Below, piece after piece: positions 49,801 to 58,838 of a stretch of DNA of 64,000 nucleotides (positions are counted from its first letter, which is position 1; each line of letters opens with the position of its first letter). Made by a program: the position numbers and the translations under genes. Origin of the DNA: an uncultured Eubacteriales bacterium (GTDB lineage: Bacteria > Bacillota > Clostridia > Christensenellales > Aristaeellaceae); NCBI GenBank assembly GCA_900542445.1, contig UQNN01000010.1, forward strand, positions 22,894 through 86,893, in the 5' to 3' direction. The notes below the pieces were generated by a model. The model had not been told where the DNA came from. It did not search any database and saw only the letters and a program-made list of their open reading frames with translations.

Positions 49801-51075
49801 ATGATTTGGATTATGATCATTATGATCGTCGCGCTGGCGCTGATCGGCGTGCCGATGTCGTTCTCCATGCTGACCGGTTCGGTCTGGTTCATGCTCACCA
49901 GCGGCATGCCGCAGACGCTGATGATTCAGCGCCTGATTATGGCGGTTGGCGATTCGTTCAGCATGCTGGCGATCCCGTTCTTCATGCTCGCGGGCACGAT
50001 CATGAACGCCGGCGGCGTGGCGACGCGTATCTTCGATTTCTGCAACACGCTGGTCGGCCACATTCCCGGCGGCCTGGGCCACGTCAACGTCTTTTGCAGC
50101 GTGATTTTCGCCGGCATGTCCGGCAGCGCGCTGGCCGATACCGGCGGAATTGGCGCGATCGAGCTGAAGGCCATGAAGGATCAGGGCTTTGACGAAGACT
50201 TCTCTGCCGCCATTACGGGCGCTTCCTCCTGCCTGGGCCCGATCATCCCGCCGAGCACGGGCATGGTGCTTTACGCGATGATGGCCGAGGAATCCGTCGG
50301 CACGCTGTTCATTGCCGGCGTTTTGCCGGGCATCATCATGGCGGCGGCCATGTGCCTGATCGTGTACATCACGGCGAAGCGCCGCAATTACCCCATCAGC
50401 CCGCGCGTGACGTGGAAGGAGCGCGGCCGCGCATTCTGGCGCGCCGTTCCGGCGTTGCTTTCCCCGATCATCCTGCTGAGCGGCATTCTGCTGGGCATCT
50501 TCTCGGCGACGGAAGCTTCGGTCGTCTGCTGTCTGTATTCGCTGTTCCTGGGCATCTTCATCTACAAGGAGCTTTCGCCCAAGGGGTTGTACAACGTGTT
50601 CCTTGACACGCTGAAGTCCAGCGGCATGGTCATGGCGCTGGTGACGTTCTCCATGCTGCTGGCCACCATCCTCAACTATAATCAGATTCCGCAGGCCGTC
50701 GCCGCCTGGGCGGTGACGCACATCACCTCCAAGGTGGGCATTATCCTCGCCTGCATGGTGCTGATTATCATCGCGGGCATGGTCATCGACGTGACCCCGG
50801 CTATGCTGATCCTCATCCCGATCATGATGCCGGTCATCCGTCAGTATGGCATTAACCCGATTGCCTTCGGCGTTGCATCCACGCTGCTGTTCTCGCAGGG
50901 CCTGCTCACGCCGCCTGTCGGAAGCATTCTCTATGTGCTGGCGGATTACACCAAGATGCCTGTCATGCGCATCGCCAAGAACATGATTCCGTATATCATC
51001 ACGTTCATGGTGCTCGCCTTCTGCTTCATGATGTTCCCGCAGATCTGCACGTTCCTGCCGGGGCTGATTCAATAA
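49801..51075 (+). CDS. TRAP transporter large permease DctM
   Basis: 424 residues, RBS TAAGGAGGAAG. About 12 helices; 'FFMLAGTIMNAGGVATRIFD', 'IFAGMSGSALADTGGIGAIE', 'ITGASSCLGPIIPPSTGMVL' and 'ASTLLFSQGLLTPPVGSILY' are the ion- and substrate-site segments of the family. It carries out the ion-coupled transport step together with DctQ. Confidence 0.94.
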   Translation: MIWIMIIMIVALALIGVPMSFSMLTGSVWFMLTSGMPQTLMIQRLIMAVGDSFSMLAIPFFMLAGTIMNAGGVATRIFDFCNTLVGHIPGGLGHVNVFCSVIFAGMSGSALADTGGIGAIELKAMKDQGFDEDFSAAITGASSCLGPIIPPSTGMVLYAMMAEESVGTLFIAGVLPGIIMAAAMCLIVYITAKRRNYPISPRVTWKERGRAFWRAVPALLSPIILLSGILLGIFSATEASVVCCLYSLFLGIFIYKELSPKGLYNVFLDTLKSSGMVMALVTFSMLLATILNYNQIPQAVAAWAVTHITSKVGIILACMVLIIIAGMVIDVTPAMLILIPIMMPVIRQYGINPIAFGVASTLLFSQGLLTPPVGSILYVLADYTKMPVMRIAKNMIPYIITFMVLAFCFMMFPQICTFLPGLIQ

Positions 51076-51082
51076 TGCCCGG

Positions 51083-51122
51083 GTTGGGGTCGTTGCACAG
51101 GCAGCGGCCCCAACTCCTTTTT
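51083..51122 (+). terminator. Hairpin between TRAP genes and catabolic genes
   Basis: GTTGGGG..CG.TGC pairs with GC.GGCCCCAAC and is followed by TCCTTTTTT. The downstream genes have no clear promoter, so it is probably an attenuator. Confidence 0.7.
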
Positions 51123-51147
51123 GGATGAAAGAAAAAGGAGCGAACGC

Positions 51148-52371
51148 ATGGAGCTCTGTTTAATCAAAGCCCGCGCGATTTATGAGCCGGGCGGATACGG
51201 CGGCGCGGATGGCCTGCTCGTGCGGGAAGGAAGAATCGCGCGGCTCGGCGGTTATGACGCGCTGAAACGGGCTTATCCGGAAGCCGAGACGCTCGACTGG
51301 CCGGCCCTGTACGTATTGCCCGCGTTGGTCAACACGCACGTCCATCTGGAATTTGACGCGACGGCGCAGGCGAGAGTTCACTACATCGATGAAACGCCTG
51401 CCCTGCGCGCGCTCGGCGCGGCGAAGCGGGCGAACGAGGCCCTGAAAAGCGGCGTGGCGACGCTGCGCGACGCGGGAAGCGACTGGACGCTGCTCGACTT
51501 GAAAACACCGCGTGCGGGCGAACTCTGCGCCCTGCCGCGCATGCAGATGGCGGGGCCGCCGCTGACCGTGACGGGCGGCCACCTGCACTTTCTGGGCGAA
51601 GAGACGGACGGCGTGACGGACATGGTTCGCCAGACGCGTCTGCGCCAGAAGCGCGGATGCGACGCGGTGAAGCTGATTGTCACCGGCGGGCAGATGACCC
51701 CCGGTTCGGTCGCCGAACGCGTGAGCATGACGACGGAGGAAATCCGTGCCGTTGTGGACGAGGCGCATCTGCTGAACGTGCCGACCTTCGCGCACTGCCT
51801 GACTACCGAGGGCTTTGCGCGCTGCATGGACGGCGGTGTGGACTGCATTGAACACATCGCCTGCTTCATCCGCAACCGTGAAAACGGATTGCTGGAGCGC
51901 GTATATGAACCGGAGGTCATGGCGCGATACGCGGGGCAGAAGCGCTATTTCATGATGGGGCTTTCCGCCGGATATCACAATCTGGACGACTTCCGAAGCG
52001 GAAAACGCCCGTGCGGCGCGAACGAAACCTTCTGGCTGGAACAGGAAGAGCGGATGTTTGCCATTTTCAAAAAGGTGATTGCGCTGGGGCTTCTGCCCGT
52101 CTGCGGCACGGACGCCGGAACGGGCGGCACGCGTTTTGACGAAACGTGGCTCGAATTGGCGCTGATGGTTCGCCGCGGCTGCCTGAGCGCGCGGGAAGCC
52201 ATTCGCATCGGCACGGCTCAATCCGCCGCCTGCCTTGGCTTGACACGCGAAACGGGCGCGATTGGCGAAGGCCTTTCTGCCGACCTGATTGCGCTTGAAA
52301 CTGATCCCATAACCTGCATCGAGGCGCTGGCGCATCCCGCCCGCGTAATGGCCCAAGGCCGCCTCGTTTGA
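51148..52371 (+). CDS. Amidohydrolase-family metal-dependent hydrolase
   Basis: 407 residues from MELCLIKARA, RBS AAAAAGGAG. Imidazolonepropionase/prolidase-like order: 'LPALVNTHVHLEFD' (H-x-H), 'LIVTGGQMTPGS', 'HLLNVPTFAHCLTTEGF' (His), 'DCIEHIACF' (His) and 'LLPVCGTDAGTGGTRF' (Asp). Cytoplasmic. It would cut a cyclic or linear amide of the imported compound. It ends 29 bases before the PLP enzyme. Confidence 0.86.
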   Translation: MELCLIKARAIYEPGGYGGADGLLVREGRIARLGGYDALKRAYPEAETLDWPALYVLPALVNTHVHLEFDATAQARVHYIDETPALRALGAAKRANEALKSGVATLRDAGSDWTLLDLKTPRAGELCALPRMQMAGPPLTVTGGHLHFLGEETDGVTDMVRQTRLRQKRGCDAVKLIVTGGQMTPGSVAERVSMTTEEIRAVVDEAHLLNVPTFAHCLTTEGFARCMDGGVDCIEHIACFIRNRENGLLERVYEPEVMARYAGQKRYFMMGLSAGYHNLDDFRSGKRPCGANETFWLEQEERMFAIFKKVIALGLLPVCGTDAGTGGTRFDETWLELALMVRRGCLSAREAIRIGTAQSAACLGLTRETGAIGEGLSADLIALETDPITCIEALAHPARVMAQGRLV

Positions 52372-52400
52372 ACACAAAACAATCATGGAGGAACAAGACT

Positions 52401-53633
52401 ATGATGCAATGTACCGTTTGCCACAAGCCGTATATCGGCCCGAAGAACCACTATGTCTGCACGTATTGCGGCGCTTCCATTGAAAGCCCGGTCGATCTGA
52501 AGAAAGACCCTGACCATCTGCGCGACGTGCTGCGCAAGGGCAGCGAAGACGGCATTTGGGGCTACCGCGATTTCTTCACCGTGCCCGAAGATGCGCAGCC
52601 GGTGACGATGGGCGAGGGCAACACCCCGCTGATCCACACCGACCGCCTCGGCGCTTTCTACGGCATGAAGAACCTGTATCTCAAGAACGAGACGCTCAAT
52701 CCGTCCGGTACGTACAAGGATCGTTTTGCGACGGTCGCGATGACCCTTGCCAAGGAGGACGGCATTAAGCAGGTGGCCATCGGCTCCGCCGGCAACGCGG
52801 CGGCGGCAGTAGCAGCTTACGCGGCCAAGGCGGATATGGAGTGCTTCATCATGCTTCCGCCGGGAGCGGTGAAGGAGCGCGCGTGGCAGAACATGGCCTA
52901 CGGCGGACACTTCATCTACGGCCTGGGCGGCGTGAACGACTGCGTGAAGATGGCGGAGGACGGCGAGGCCATCTTCGGCTGGAAGAACATGTGCACCACG
53001 ATGATGAACAACCCGCTGGCCTGCGACGGCTACAAGACCATTGCCTATGAAGCGGCGCGGAGCATGAAGTTTGAAGCCCCGGACTACGTGATCTGCCCGG
53101 TCGGCGGCGGCATTGTGGTCAGCAAGGTCTACAAGGGCTATGAAGAAATGTACGAGCTGGGCATGATCGATCATCTGCCCAAGATGATCGCCGTGCAGGC
53201 GGCGGGCTGCGCGCCGCTGGTTAAGGCCTATGACGAGGGCAAGAAGGCGACCGAGAAGTGGGAGAACGGCGACACCATTGCGTTCGCGATCTTCGATCCG
53301 GTGACCTTTGAGGGCGTGACCGCGCTGGATACCGTGCGTCGCAGCGGCGGACGCGCCATCGCCATCCCGGACGACAAGATTCTCGACGCCATGCGCGCCT
53401 GCGCGAAGATGGAAGCCGTCATCCCCGAACCGGCCAGCGCGGCGACGATCGCTGCGGCGGTCAAGCTGCATGAAGACGGCGTGATCGGCGACGACGACCG
53501 CGTGGTCTGCGTGCTTACGGGCAGCGGTCTTCGCGATTTGAAGCTCTTCAACAACGAGAACGCCGATATCCCCAGCGTGAAGCCGGGCGACATGGACTCC
53601 CTCAAGCAGGCCGTCGAGCATTACCAGAAGTGA
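52401..53633 (+). CDS. Threonine-synthase-like PLP enzyme with N-terminal zinc ribbon
   Basis: 410 residues from MMQCTVCHKP. GGAGG lies ten bases upstream. The first 35 residues form a ribbon (C-x-x-C ... C-x-x-C). The fold-type II core shows the PLP Lys in 'NPSGTYKDRFATVAMTL', the phosphate-binding 'AIGSAGNAAAAVAAYAAKA' and 'YVICPVGGGIVVSKVYKGYE'. Close families are threonine synthase, threonine dehydratase and diaminopropionate lyase. No thr genes adjoin; a TRAP importer, RidA and deacylases do. So beta-elimination on an imported amino acid is the likelier role. Confidence 0.82.
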   Translation: MMQCTVCHKPYIGPKNHYVCTYCGASIESPVDLKKDPDHLRDVLRKGSEDGIWGYRDFFTVPEDAQPVTMGEGNTPLIHTDRLGAFYGMKNLYLKNETLNPSGTYKDRFATVAMTLAKEDGIKQVAIGSAGNAAAAVAAYAAKADMECFIMLPPGAVKERAWQNMAYGGHFIYGLGGVNDCVKMAEDGEAIFGWKNMCTTMMNNPLACDGYKTIAYEAARSMKFEAPDYVICPVGGGIVVSKVYKGYEEMYELGMIDHLPKMIAVQAAGCAPLVKAYDEGKKATEKWENGDTIAFAIFDPVTFEGVTALDTVRRSGGRAIAIPDDKILDAMRACAKMEAVIPEPASAATIAAAVKLHEDGVIGDDDRVVCVLTGSGLRDLKLFNNENADIPSVKPGDMDSLKQAVEHYQK

Positions 53634-53643
53634 GGCAAACAAG

Positions 53644-54768
53644 ATGATCAACGACGCTTTGACGCTGGAAATTTTTGAAGCGCTGATGGCGCAGGATACC
53701 ATCAACCCGCCGGGAAACGAGAAGCGCGGCGCGCTCTGTCTCAAGGAGATCTTTGACCGCGAAGGCATCCCGTGCGAGGTGCAGGATTTGGGCGACAACC
53801 GCGCGAACTTCATCGCGTCCTTCGGCGAAGGCGACAAGATTCTGGAATACAGCGGCCATCTGGACGTTGTGCCCTGTGTCGGCGACTGGCAGCACACAGC
53901 CATCGGCACGACGGAAGAGGGCGAGCTGATTTACGGACGCGGCGCGTGCGACATGAAGGGCGGCGTGGCGGCCATGTGCTCTGCGGCGATCTCGATGTTC
54001 CGCGACAAGACGCCGCTGAACGGCCAGATCCGCCTGACGTTTGTCGCCGACGAAGAGGACGCGAACCTCGGCATGCACGCGTTCCTCGATTCGCACAAGG
54101 CGGCGACGTATACCATTCTTGGTGAGCCGACGGATTTGCACGTGGCGATTGCGCACCGCGGCGTCGGCCGCTATTACATCGACCTGCTCGGCCACGCCTG
54201 CCATGCCGCGCTGCGCTCGACGGAAGAAACCGCCGTTGCCAAGGCGGCGCGCGCCGTGATGGCGATCGAAGATCTGAACAAGCAGCTGGAGAGCATGACG
54301 CACGACGTTCTGCCGTCTCCCTCCATCGTGGTGACGATGGTGCAGGGCTATGAAAAAGACAATGTTGTGCCGGGCAAGGTTCGTCTGCTGGTCGATTTCC
54401 GCGTGCTGCCGGGTATGACTGAGCCGCAGACCCGCAAGCTGGTGCAGGACGCGCTCGACGCGCACGGCATTGTCGGCTTTGAACTGACTAAGCATTTCTT
54501 CATGCCGGGCGGCGAAGTGGCGCAGGCTCATCCGTTTGTTTCCGCCTGTGTGGAGCAGGCCGAGAAGCTCAACGAGCGAAAGGAAGCGCCTCAGGCGTTT
54601 GGTGCTTCCTGCGAACAGTGCTTCCTTGTGGAAGCCGGTTCGGCGACGGTTATCATTGGCCCTGGCAGCCTCGATCAGGCGCATACGGTGGATGAGTTTG
54701 TCGAAAAGGCTCAGCTCCTCCGCGCAGCAAAGCTGTATCGCGAAATCGCGATGGATGTGCTGAAATAA
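53644..54768 (+). CDS. M20-family metallopeptidase/deacylase (ArgE/DapE-like)
   Basis: 374 residues, starting ten bases after the PLP gene stop. Zinc ligands in order: 'EYSGHLDVVP' (His-x-Asp), 'LIYGRGACDMKGGVAAMCSA' (Asp), 'LTFVADEEDANLGMHAF' (catalytic Glu-Glu) and 'YTILGEPTDLHVAIAHRG'; the last His lies in 'GPGSLDQAHTVDEFVE'. A dimerisation domain sits in the middle. It removes an acyl or similar group from an amino nitrogen, probably before the PLP step. Confidence 0.9.
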   Translation: MINDALTLEIFEALMAQDTINPPGNEKRGALCLKEIFDREGIPCEVQDLGDNRANFIASFGEGDKILEYSGHLDVVPCVGDWQHTAIGTTEEGELIYGRGACDMKGGVAAMCSAAISMFRDKTPLNGQIRLTFVADEEDANLGMHAFLDSHKAATYTILGEPTDLHVAIAHRGVGRYYIDLLGHACHAALRSTEETAVAKAARAVMAIEDLNKQLESMTHDVLPSPSIVVTMVQGYEKDNVVPGKVRLLVDFRVLPGMTEPQTRKLVQDALDAHGIVGFELTKHFFMPGGEVAQAHPFVSACVEQAEKLNERKEAPQAFGASCEQCFLVEAGSATVIIGPGSLDQAHTVDEFVEKAQLLRAAKLYREIAMDVLK

Positions 54769-54791
54769 GGCGGAATACCTGAATGGAATCC

Positions 54792-54833
54792 AAAGAGACT
54801 GATAAGCGGAGAACTTGTCAGTCTCTTTTTTTA
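54792..54833 (+). terminator. Terminator of the first TRAP/amino-acid operon
   Basis: AAAGAGACTGATAAG pairs with CTTGTCAGTCTCTTT and is followed by a run of T. In the rest of the gap to 55078 I see only a weak GCCTG/CAGGC hairpin near 54920-54957. Confidence 0.88.
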
Positions 54834-55078
54834 TATGTGAAAAAACGCGTGAATCAAACAGTTTATACAAAAAAACGAATGATTTGTTCACGCCATAAAA
54901 CCGGATTTCCCCCATAGGAGCCTGGTGTCTGCGTCAAGCGGATCACAGGCCTTTTTGCTTTTGCATGAACGGAAAATGACTGAAAATGGGGAGTGGAACA
55001 ATACTTTAGATTATGCACATTTGACGCATATTGGCTGTTTTATATGCGAAAGAATCGTAAAAATCGACCTAAAAGCGT

Positions 55079-55107
55079 TTGACAAACATAAAGAAAAACG
55101 ATATTCT
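55079..55107 (+). promoter_or_regulatory. Promoter of the YesN/YesM operon
   Basis: TTGACA (55079-55084), 17 bases, TATTCT (55102-55107), 31 bases before the response-regulator start. Confidence 0.78.
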
Positions 55108-55137
55108 AATTTAGAAGATATAAAGGGGGGTGACGGT

Positions 55138-55914
55138 ATGTACACGATGATCGTGGTCGATGATGAGATGGAAATCCGGCGGGGTTTCTGCACCTATTTC
55201 CCGTGGCAGGAAATCGGATTTGAAATCCGGGCGGATTTTAAAAGCGCGCAGGAAGCGGAAGAATACCTCAAGGAACATCAGACGGACGTGCTGGTGACGG
55301 ATATCCGGATGCGCGGCATGAGCGGAATCGAGCTGATCGAGGCCGTGCGGAACGCGGGCGTGAACATGGAGATTGTGGTCATCAGCGGATACCGTGACTT
55401 TGACTATGCGCAGCAGGTGATGAAAATGCGCGTGCGGCACTATCTGGTCAAGCCGATGAAGTACGCGCAGATCATGGAGGTTTTCACCGAGATTCGGCAG
55501 GAGCTGGACGCGAAAAACGGCGTGCAGAACCGGGAAGAGGTTAAACCGATTCAGGAAAAAACGGAAGCGACGAAAAACGAGACGAACGAAGTGATTCGGC
55601 GCGTGAAAAACTATATCTATGACCACATGGAAGATGTCACGCTGGAACTTGCGGCTGAAAGCGTTCGGATGAATCCGCAATACCTGAGCAGCTATTTCCA
55701 TCAGCAGACGGGCGAGAAATTTGGCGACTACCTGCTGAAAAAACGGATGAAGGAAGCGGCGCGCCTGCTGGTTCGCAGCTCGATGCGCATTCAGGAGATC
55801 GCTGTGCGCGTCGGATATTCGACGGCGAACAGCTTTTCCAGAAGCTTTCGTCAGTTTTACGGCATGACGCCGAAGGAATATCGGCTGCGCCGGGGAGAAA
55901 ACAGCGATGAATGA
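55138..55914 (+). CDS. Response regulator with AraC-type output domain (YesN-like)
   Basis: 258 residues; AAAGGGGGGTGACGGT precedes the ATG. Receiver domain 1-120: the acidic pair in 'MIVVDDEMEIRRGF', the phospho-acceptor Asp in 'VLVTDIRMRGMSG' and Lys in 'HYLVKPMKYAQ'. The AraC domain (about 155-255) carries both helix-turn-helix units: 'VTLELAAESVRMNPQYLSSY' and 'IQEIAVRVGYSTANSFSRSF'. It pairs with the next gene and probably controls the TRAP operon downstream. Confidence 0.93.
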   Translation: MYTMIVVDDEMEIRRGFCTYFPWQEIGFEIRADFKSAQEAEEYLKEHQTDVLVTDIRMRGMSGIELIEAVRNAGVNMEIVVISGYRDFDYAQQVMKMRVRHYLVKPMKYAQIMEVFTEIRQELDAKNGVQNREEVKPIQEKTEATKNETNEVIRRVKNYIYDHMEDVTLELAAESVRMNPQYLSSYFHQQTGEKFGDYLLKKRMKEAARLLVRSSMRIQEIAVRVGYSTANSFSRSFRQFYGMTPKEYRLRRGENSDE

Positions 55915-57733
55915 TATGCGCAAGCGCTTTTTCGGCGTTGCGGCGACCAGCCTGTTCACGATGGTGCTGCTGCCGCTGATTGTGCTGGGGCTGGCGGTCG
56001 GGGCGGTCAACAACCATGTGCTCCGGCGGGAGATCGACCAAAGCGATGCACGGCAGATTCGCTTTGTATCCGAACGGGTCAGCGGCGTGACGGGCGATTT
56101 GGAAAAGCTGAACCAGAGTCTGTCAACCAATCCGGCGGTTACGCTCAGGCTGAAAAGCGCCATGCAGCACGCGGCCCGCGGCGGCATACAGGAGAGCGAA
56201 TATGCGGTTTACAACGCTGTGCTCGATTTGATTTATGCGTCGTCTTATCGAAACAAATATGTGGATTCCATTTATCTGTATTTTGAAGACGGAGAGCGGT
56301 ATTTCATCAGCAGCAAAAAGCGGCTGACCAATCTGGACGAATACGAGGATACCCAGTGGTATGAGGATTATCTTTCGTCAGATCCGTTTGTGGGCACATG
56401 GGCTTCCATGCGGCAGGTCAATACGGCGGATGGCGAAAGCAGACGCTTTCTGACGATTTACCACCGTATTTTTGCGGGAGGAACAGGCTCGGATCGCGGC
56501 GTGCTGGTGCTGAACATCGATCAATCCTATATGAACGAATTGCTGGACAGCCTGAACGGCGGCTGGCACACGGCTTCATGCGTGAGCGACGCAAGCGGAA
56601 ACGTCCTTTTTTCAAACAGCGAATACAGGGCGCGCTTTGCGCAGAACGGCACGACGCCGGATGAATTGGAGACGGCCGGTCTCGATGCCGATGAATTGAC
56701 GAGGCTCGACGTCACGATTCAAAAGGAAAAATATGTCTGTCTGATGCAGCCGCTGAGTGTGTACGGCTGGCGGATGATCTTCCTTTCGCCGGTGGAAAGC
56801 CTGTATCAGGCGCCGAACCGCGGCTTTCAGATCATGCTGCTGGTGCTGGCGGTGACGATGCTGTTCGGCGTGTGGTTCGCCTATCAGCTGGCCAGACAGA
56901 ACGGCCGGGATATCAATAACGTCATACGCTCCATTCAGCGGGCAAAGCAGGGCAAAACGGTTGAAAAAAGCAAGGGCGAACAGGAAGAGTACAGCGTGAT
57001 GCTCCAGAATGTCGTGGATACGTTTCTGGAAAAGGAATATCTGTCCGTTCAGCTGGCCGAGAGACGGCATCACGCCAAGCTGCTGGAATTGCAGGCGCTG
57101 CAAATGCAGCTGAATCCGCATTTTCTGTATAACACCATGAGCACCATCCAATGGCGCACCATGGCGCTGACCGGAGGACGAAACGACGCGAGCGACATGA
57201 TTGAAAACCTTTCGGATCTGCTTCATTATGTGTTGGATTCCAGAACGGAATGGGCGACGCTGCGGGAAGAACTGGCCGTGACGGAAAGCTATGTCGCGAT
57301 TCAGAAAATTCGGCACCAAAATCAGTTTGATTACATCTGCTGCTGCCCTCAGGAAGCGATGGACGCGCGTGTGATGAAGATGATGCTTCAGCCGCTGGTG
57401 GAAAACTCGATTTCCCACGGCATGAAGGAGGACGAGCGGCTCAACGTTCGGGTGAACGTGGAACTGAACGGCGATCATTTGTGTATTCGCGTGAGCGACG
57501 ACGGCGAGGGCATCGACGAAGAAAAGCTGAAACAGGTGCGGAAAGGACTCAGAAGCGCGTATACCGAAAATGGGCGGCATATCGGCCTTTACAATGTCAA
57601 TAAACGGATAACGCTTGTTTATGGCGAGACTTACGGCGTGGAGATTGAAAGCGAATACGGAAAGGGAACGACCATCACGCTGAAACTGCCGCTGGTGAAA
57701 GACGAAGCGCTATTTAAGAATGGAGAAGCCTGA
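55907..57733 (+). CDS. Sensor histidine kinase, YesM/LytS type
   Basis: 608 residues, overlapping the regulator gene by eight bases. One helix near residues 15-37, an extracellular sensor domain of about 260 residues (Cache-like, with 'DSIYLYFEDGERYFIS' and 'GWRMIFLSPVESLYQA'), then a second helix (about 307-328). The kinase core has His405 in 'QMQLNPHFLYNTMSTIQW' and the ATP-binding boxes 'MLQPLVENSISHGM' and 'SDDGEGIDEEKL'. It senses an external, probably carbohydrate-like, signal. Confidence 0.93.
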   Translation: MNDMRKRFFGVAATSLFTMVLLPLIVLGLAVGAVNNHVLRREIDQSDARQIRFVSERVSGVTGDLEKLNQSLSTNPAVTLRLKSAMQHAARGGIQESEYAVYNAVLDLIYASSYRNKYVDSIYLYFEDGERYFISSKKRLTNLDEYEDTQWYEDYLSSDPFVGTWASMRQVNTADGESRRFLTIYHRIFAGGTGSDRGVLVLNIDQSYMNELLDSLNGGWHTASCVSDASGNVLFSNSEYRARFAQNGTTPDELETAGLDADELTRLDVTIQKEKYVCLMQPLSVYGWRMIFLSPVESLYQAPNRGFQIMLLVLAVTMLFGVWFAYQLARQNGRDINNVIRSIQRAKQGKTVEKSKGEQEEYSVMLQNVVDTFLEKEYLSVQLAERRHHAKLLELQALQMQLNPHFLYNTMSTIQWRTMALTGGRNDASDMIENLSDLLHYVLDSRTEWATLREELAVTESYVAIQKIRHQNQFDYICCCPQEAMDARVMKMMLQPLVENSISHGMKEDERLNVRVNVELNGDHLCIRVSDDGEGIDEEKLKQVRKGLRSAYTENGRHIGLYNVNKRITLVYGETYGVEIESEYGKGTTITLKLPLVKDEALFKNGEA

Positions 57734-57808
57734 GAGTTTCGATGAATTTGTCGTGCAGGCTTGACCAACGCATGACATTCAAAAAGAAAAAACATGGAGG
57801 AAAAAACG

Positions 57809-58618
57809 ATGAAATACTGTGTGGCGGCCAATATGGCTGGCAGCCCGACGACCCCCGTGCCGCTGAGCGGCGACTTTTGCGAGCAGATGCGCAAAGCGCA
57901 TGAAATGGGGTATGACGCCATTGAAATCCATGTGCCGGACGTCTCTGTTTTGGATATTCCGGCCATTCAGGCGTGCATGCGGGAAACGGGCATGGAAGTG
58001 GCGACGCTTGGGACGGGCACGATCTATGGCCGATATGGGCTTCATCTGTGCGATGCAGATGAGCAAAGGCAGCGGGAATTGTTTGAGCGGGTGTGCGCGT
58101 TTATCGACTGTGCGGCGCAGCTGAATGCGCGGGTGACGATCGGCAGCATCAAGGGCAATATCCGCCCGGATGAGGATAGAGAAAAGCATCTGGACATATT
58201 GGGAAAGGCGCTCAAGCGCATTGACGATTACGCCGGGCAGAAAAATGTGACGGTGCTGCTGGAGGCGACAAACCGGTATGAGAACAACGTGCTCAATACC
58301 GGCGCGCAGCTCGCGGACATGATTCAGGGCTATGCGCTCAAGCATACGCGCGCGCTGATGGACGCGTTCCACATGAATATCGAAGAGGCGCAGGGAGCCA
58401 GAGGACTGCTGGATGCGCGCGATGTTTTGGGGCACATCCATTTTGCGGATAACAACCGCTTGTATCCGGGCGGCGGCTGCTTTGATTTTCAGGCGTTGGC
58501 GCAGAGCATTCGCGAAATCGGTTACGACGGCATGCTTTCGGTCGAATGCCTGCCGTTCCCTGACGGAGACGAGGCGGCAAGACGCGCGTGCGCTTTCCTG
58601 CACACATTTCTGAAGTAA
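57809..58618 (+). CDS. Sugar phosphate isomerase/epimerase-like TIM barrel
   Basis: 269 residues from MKYCVAANMA; the RBS is TGGAGG, and an ATG at 57794 overlaps that site. Xylose-isomerase-like barrel with metal ligands in 'NVTVLLEATNRYENN' (Glu), 'TRALMDAFHMNIEEAQ' (Asp/His), 'LGHIHFADNNRLYPG' (His-x-His) and 'YDGMLSVECLPF' (Glu). Relatives include tagatose/fructose 3-epimerases and hydroxypyruvate isomerase. It lies between the sensor pair and TRAP genes, so it probably acts on the imported compound. Confidence 0.86.
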   Translation: MKYCVAANMAGSPTTPVPLSGDFCEQMRKAHEMGYDAIEIHVPDVSVLDIPAIQACMRETGMEVATLGTGTIYGRYGLHLCDADEQRQRELFERVCAFIDCAAQLNARVTIGSIKGNIRPDEDREKHLDILGKALKRIDDYAGQKNVTVLLEATNRYENNVLNTGAQLADMIQGYALKHTRALMDAFHMNIEEAQGARGLLDARDVLGHIHFADNNRLYPGGGCFDFQALAQSIREIGYDGMLSVECLPFPDGDEAARRACAFLHTFLK

Positions 58619-58632
58619 AACCGATCAAATCA

Positions 58633-58675
58633 GGAAACGAAGCCGCGTGAATCCCGCATGCAGCTTCGTTTTCTT
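58633..58675 (+). terminator. Terminator after the isomerase gene
   Basis: GAAACGAAGC.GC.TG pairs with GCATGC.GCTTCGTTT and ends TTTTCTT. Confidence 0.7.
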
Positions 58676-58746
58676 GTGCAAATGAGATTAAAAAAGAGCG
58701 AAAGTTCACATAAAGCACATTAAATCGGAAACGAAATCTGGCGTAA

Positions 58747-58775
58747 TTGACATAAGACGGTCTTGATGTTAAGCT
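58747..58775 (+). promoter_or_regulatory. Possible promoter of the second TRAP operon
   Basis: A perfect TTGACA (58747-58752), but at 17 bases only a poor -10 (TAAGCT). A response regulator may be needed, in line with the YesN-like gene upstream. Confidence 0.45.
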
Positions 58776-58838
58776 GATATCAACAAAAGGGGTTTGGATA
58801 TATCAACCTCTTAACAAATAAAAGGAGGATATCTTACC

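Noticed and set aside
49192..51072. Minus-strand frame of about 620 codons opposite TRAP genes
   Set aside because: Its His/Asp/Arg-rich translation is a mirror of hydrophobic plus-strand codons; no ribosome site or domain.
54919..54957. Hairpin GCCTGGTG/CACAGGC followed by TTTTT as a terminator
   Set aside because: The stem is short and bulged, and no gene precedes it after the strong terminator at 54792-54833.
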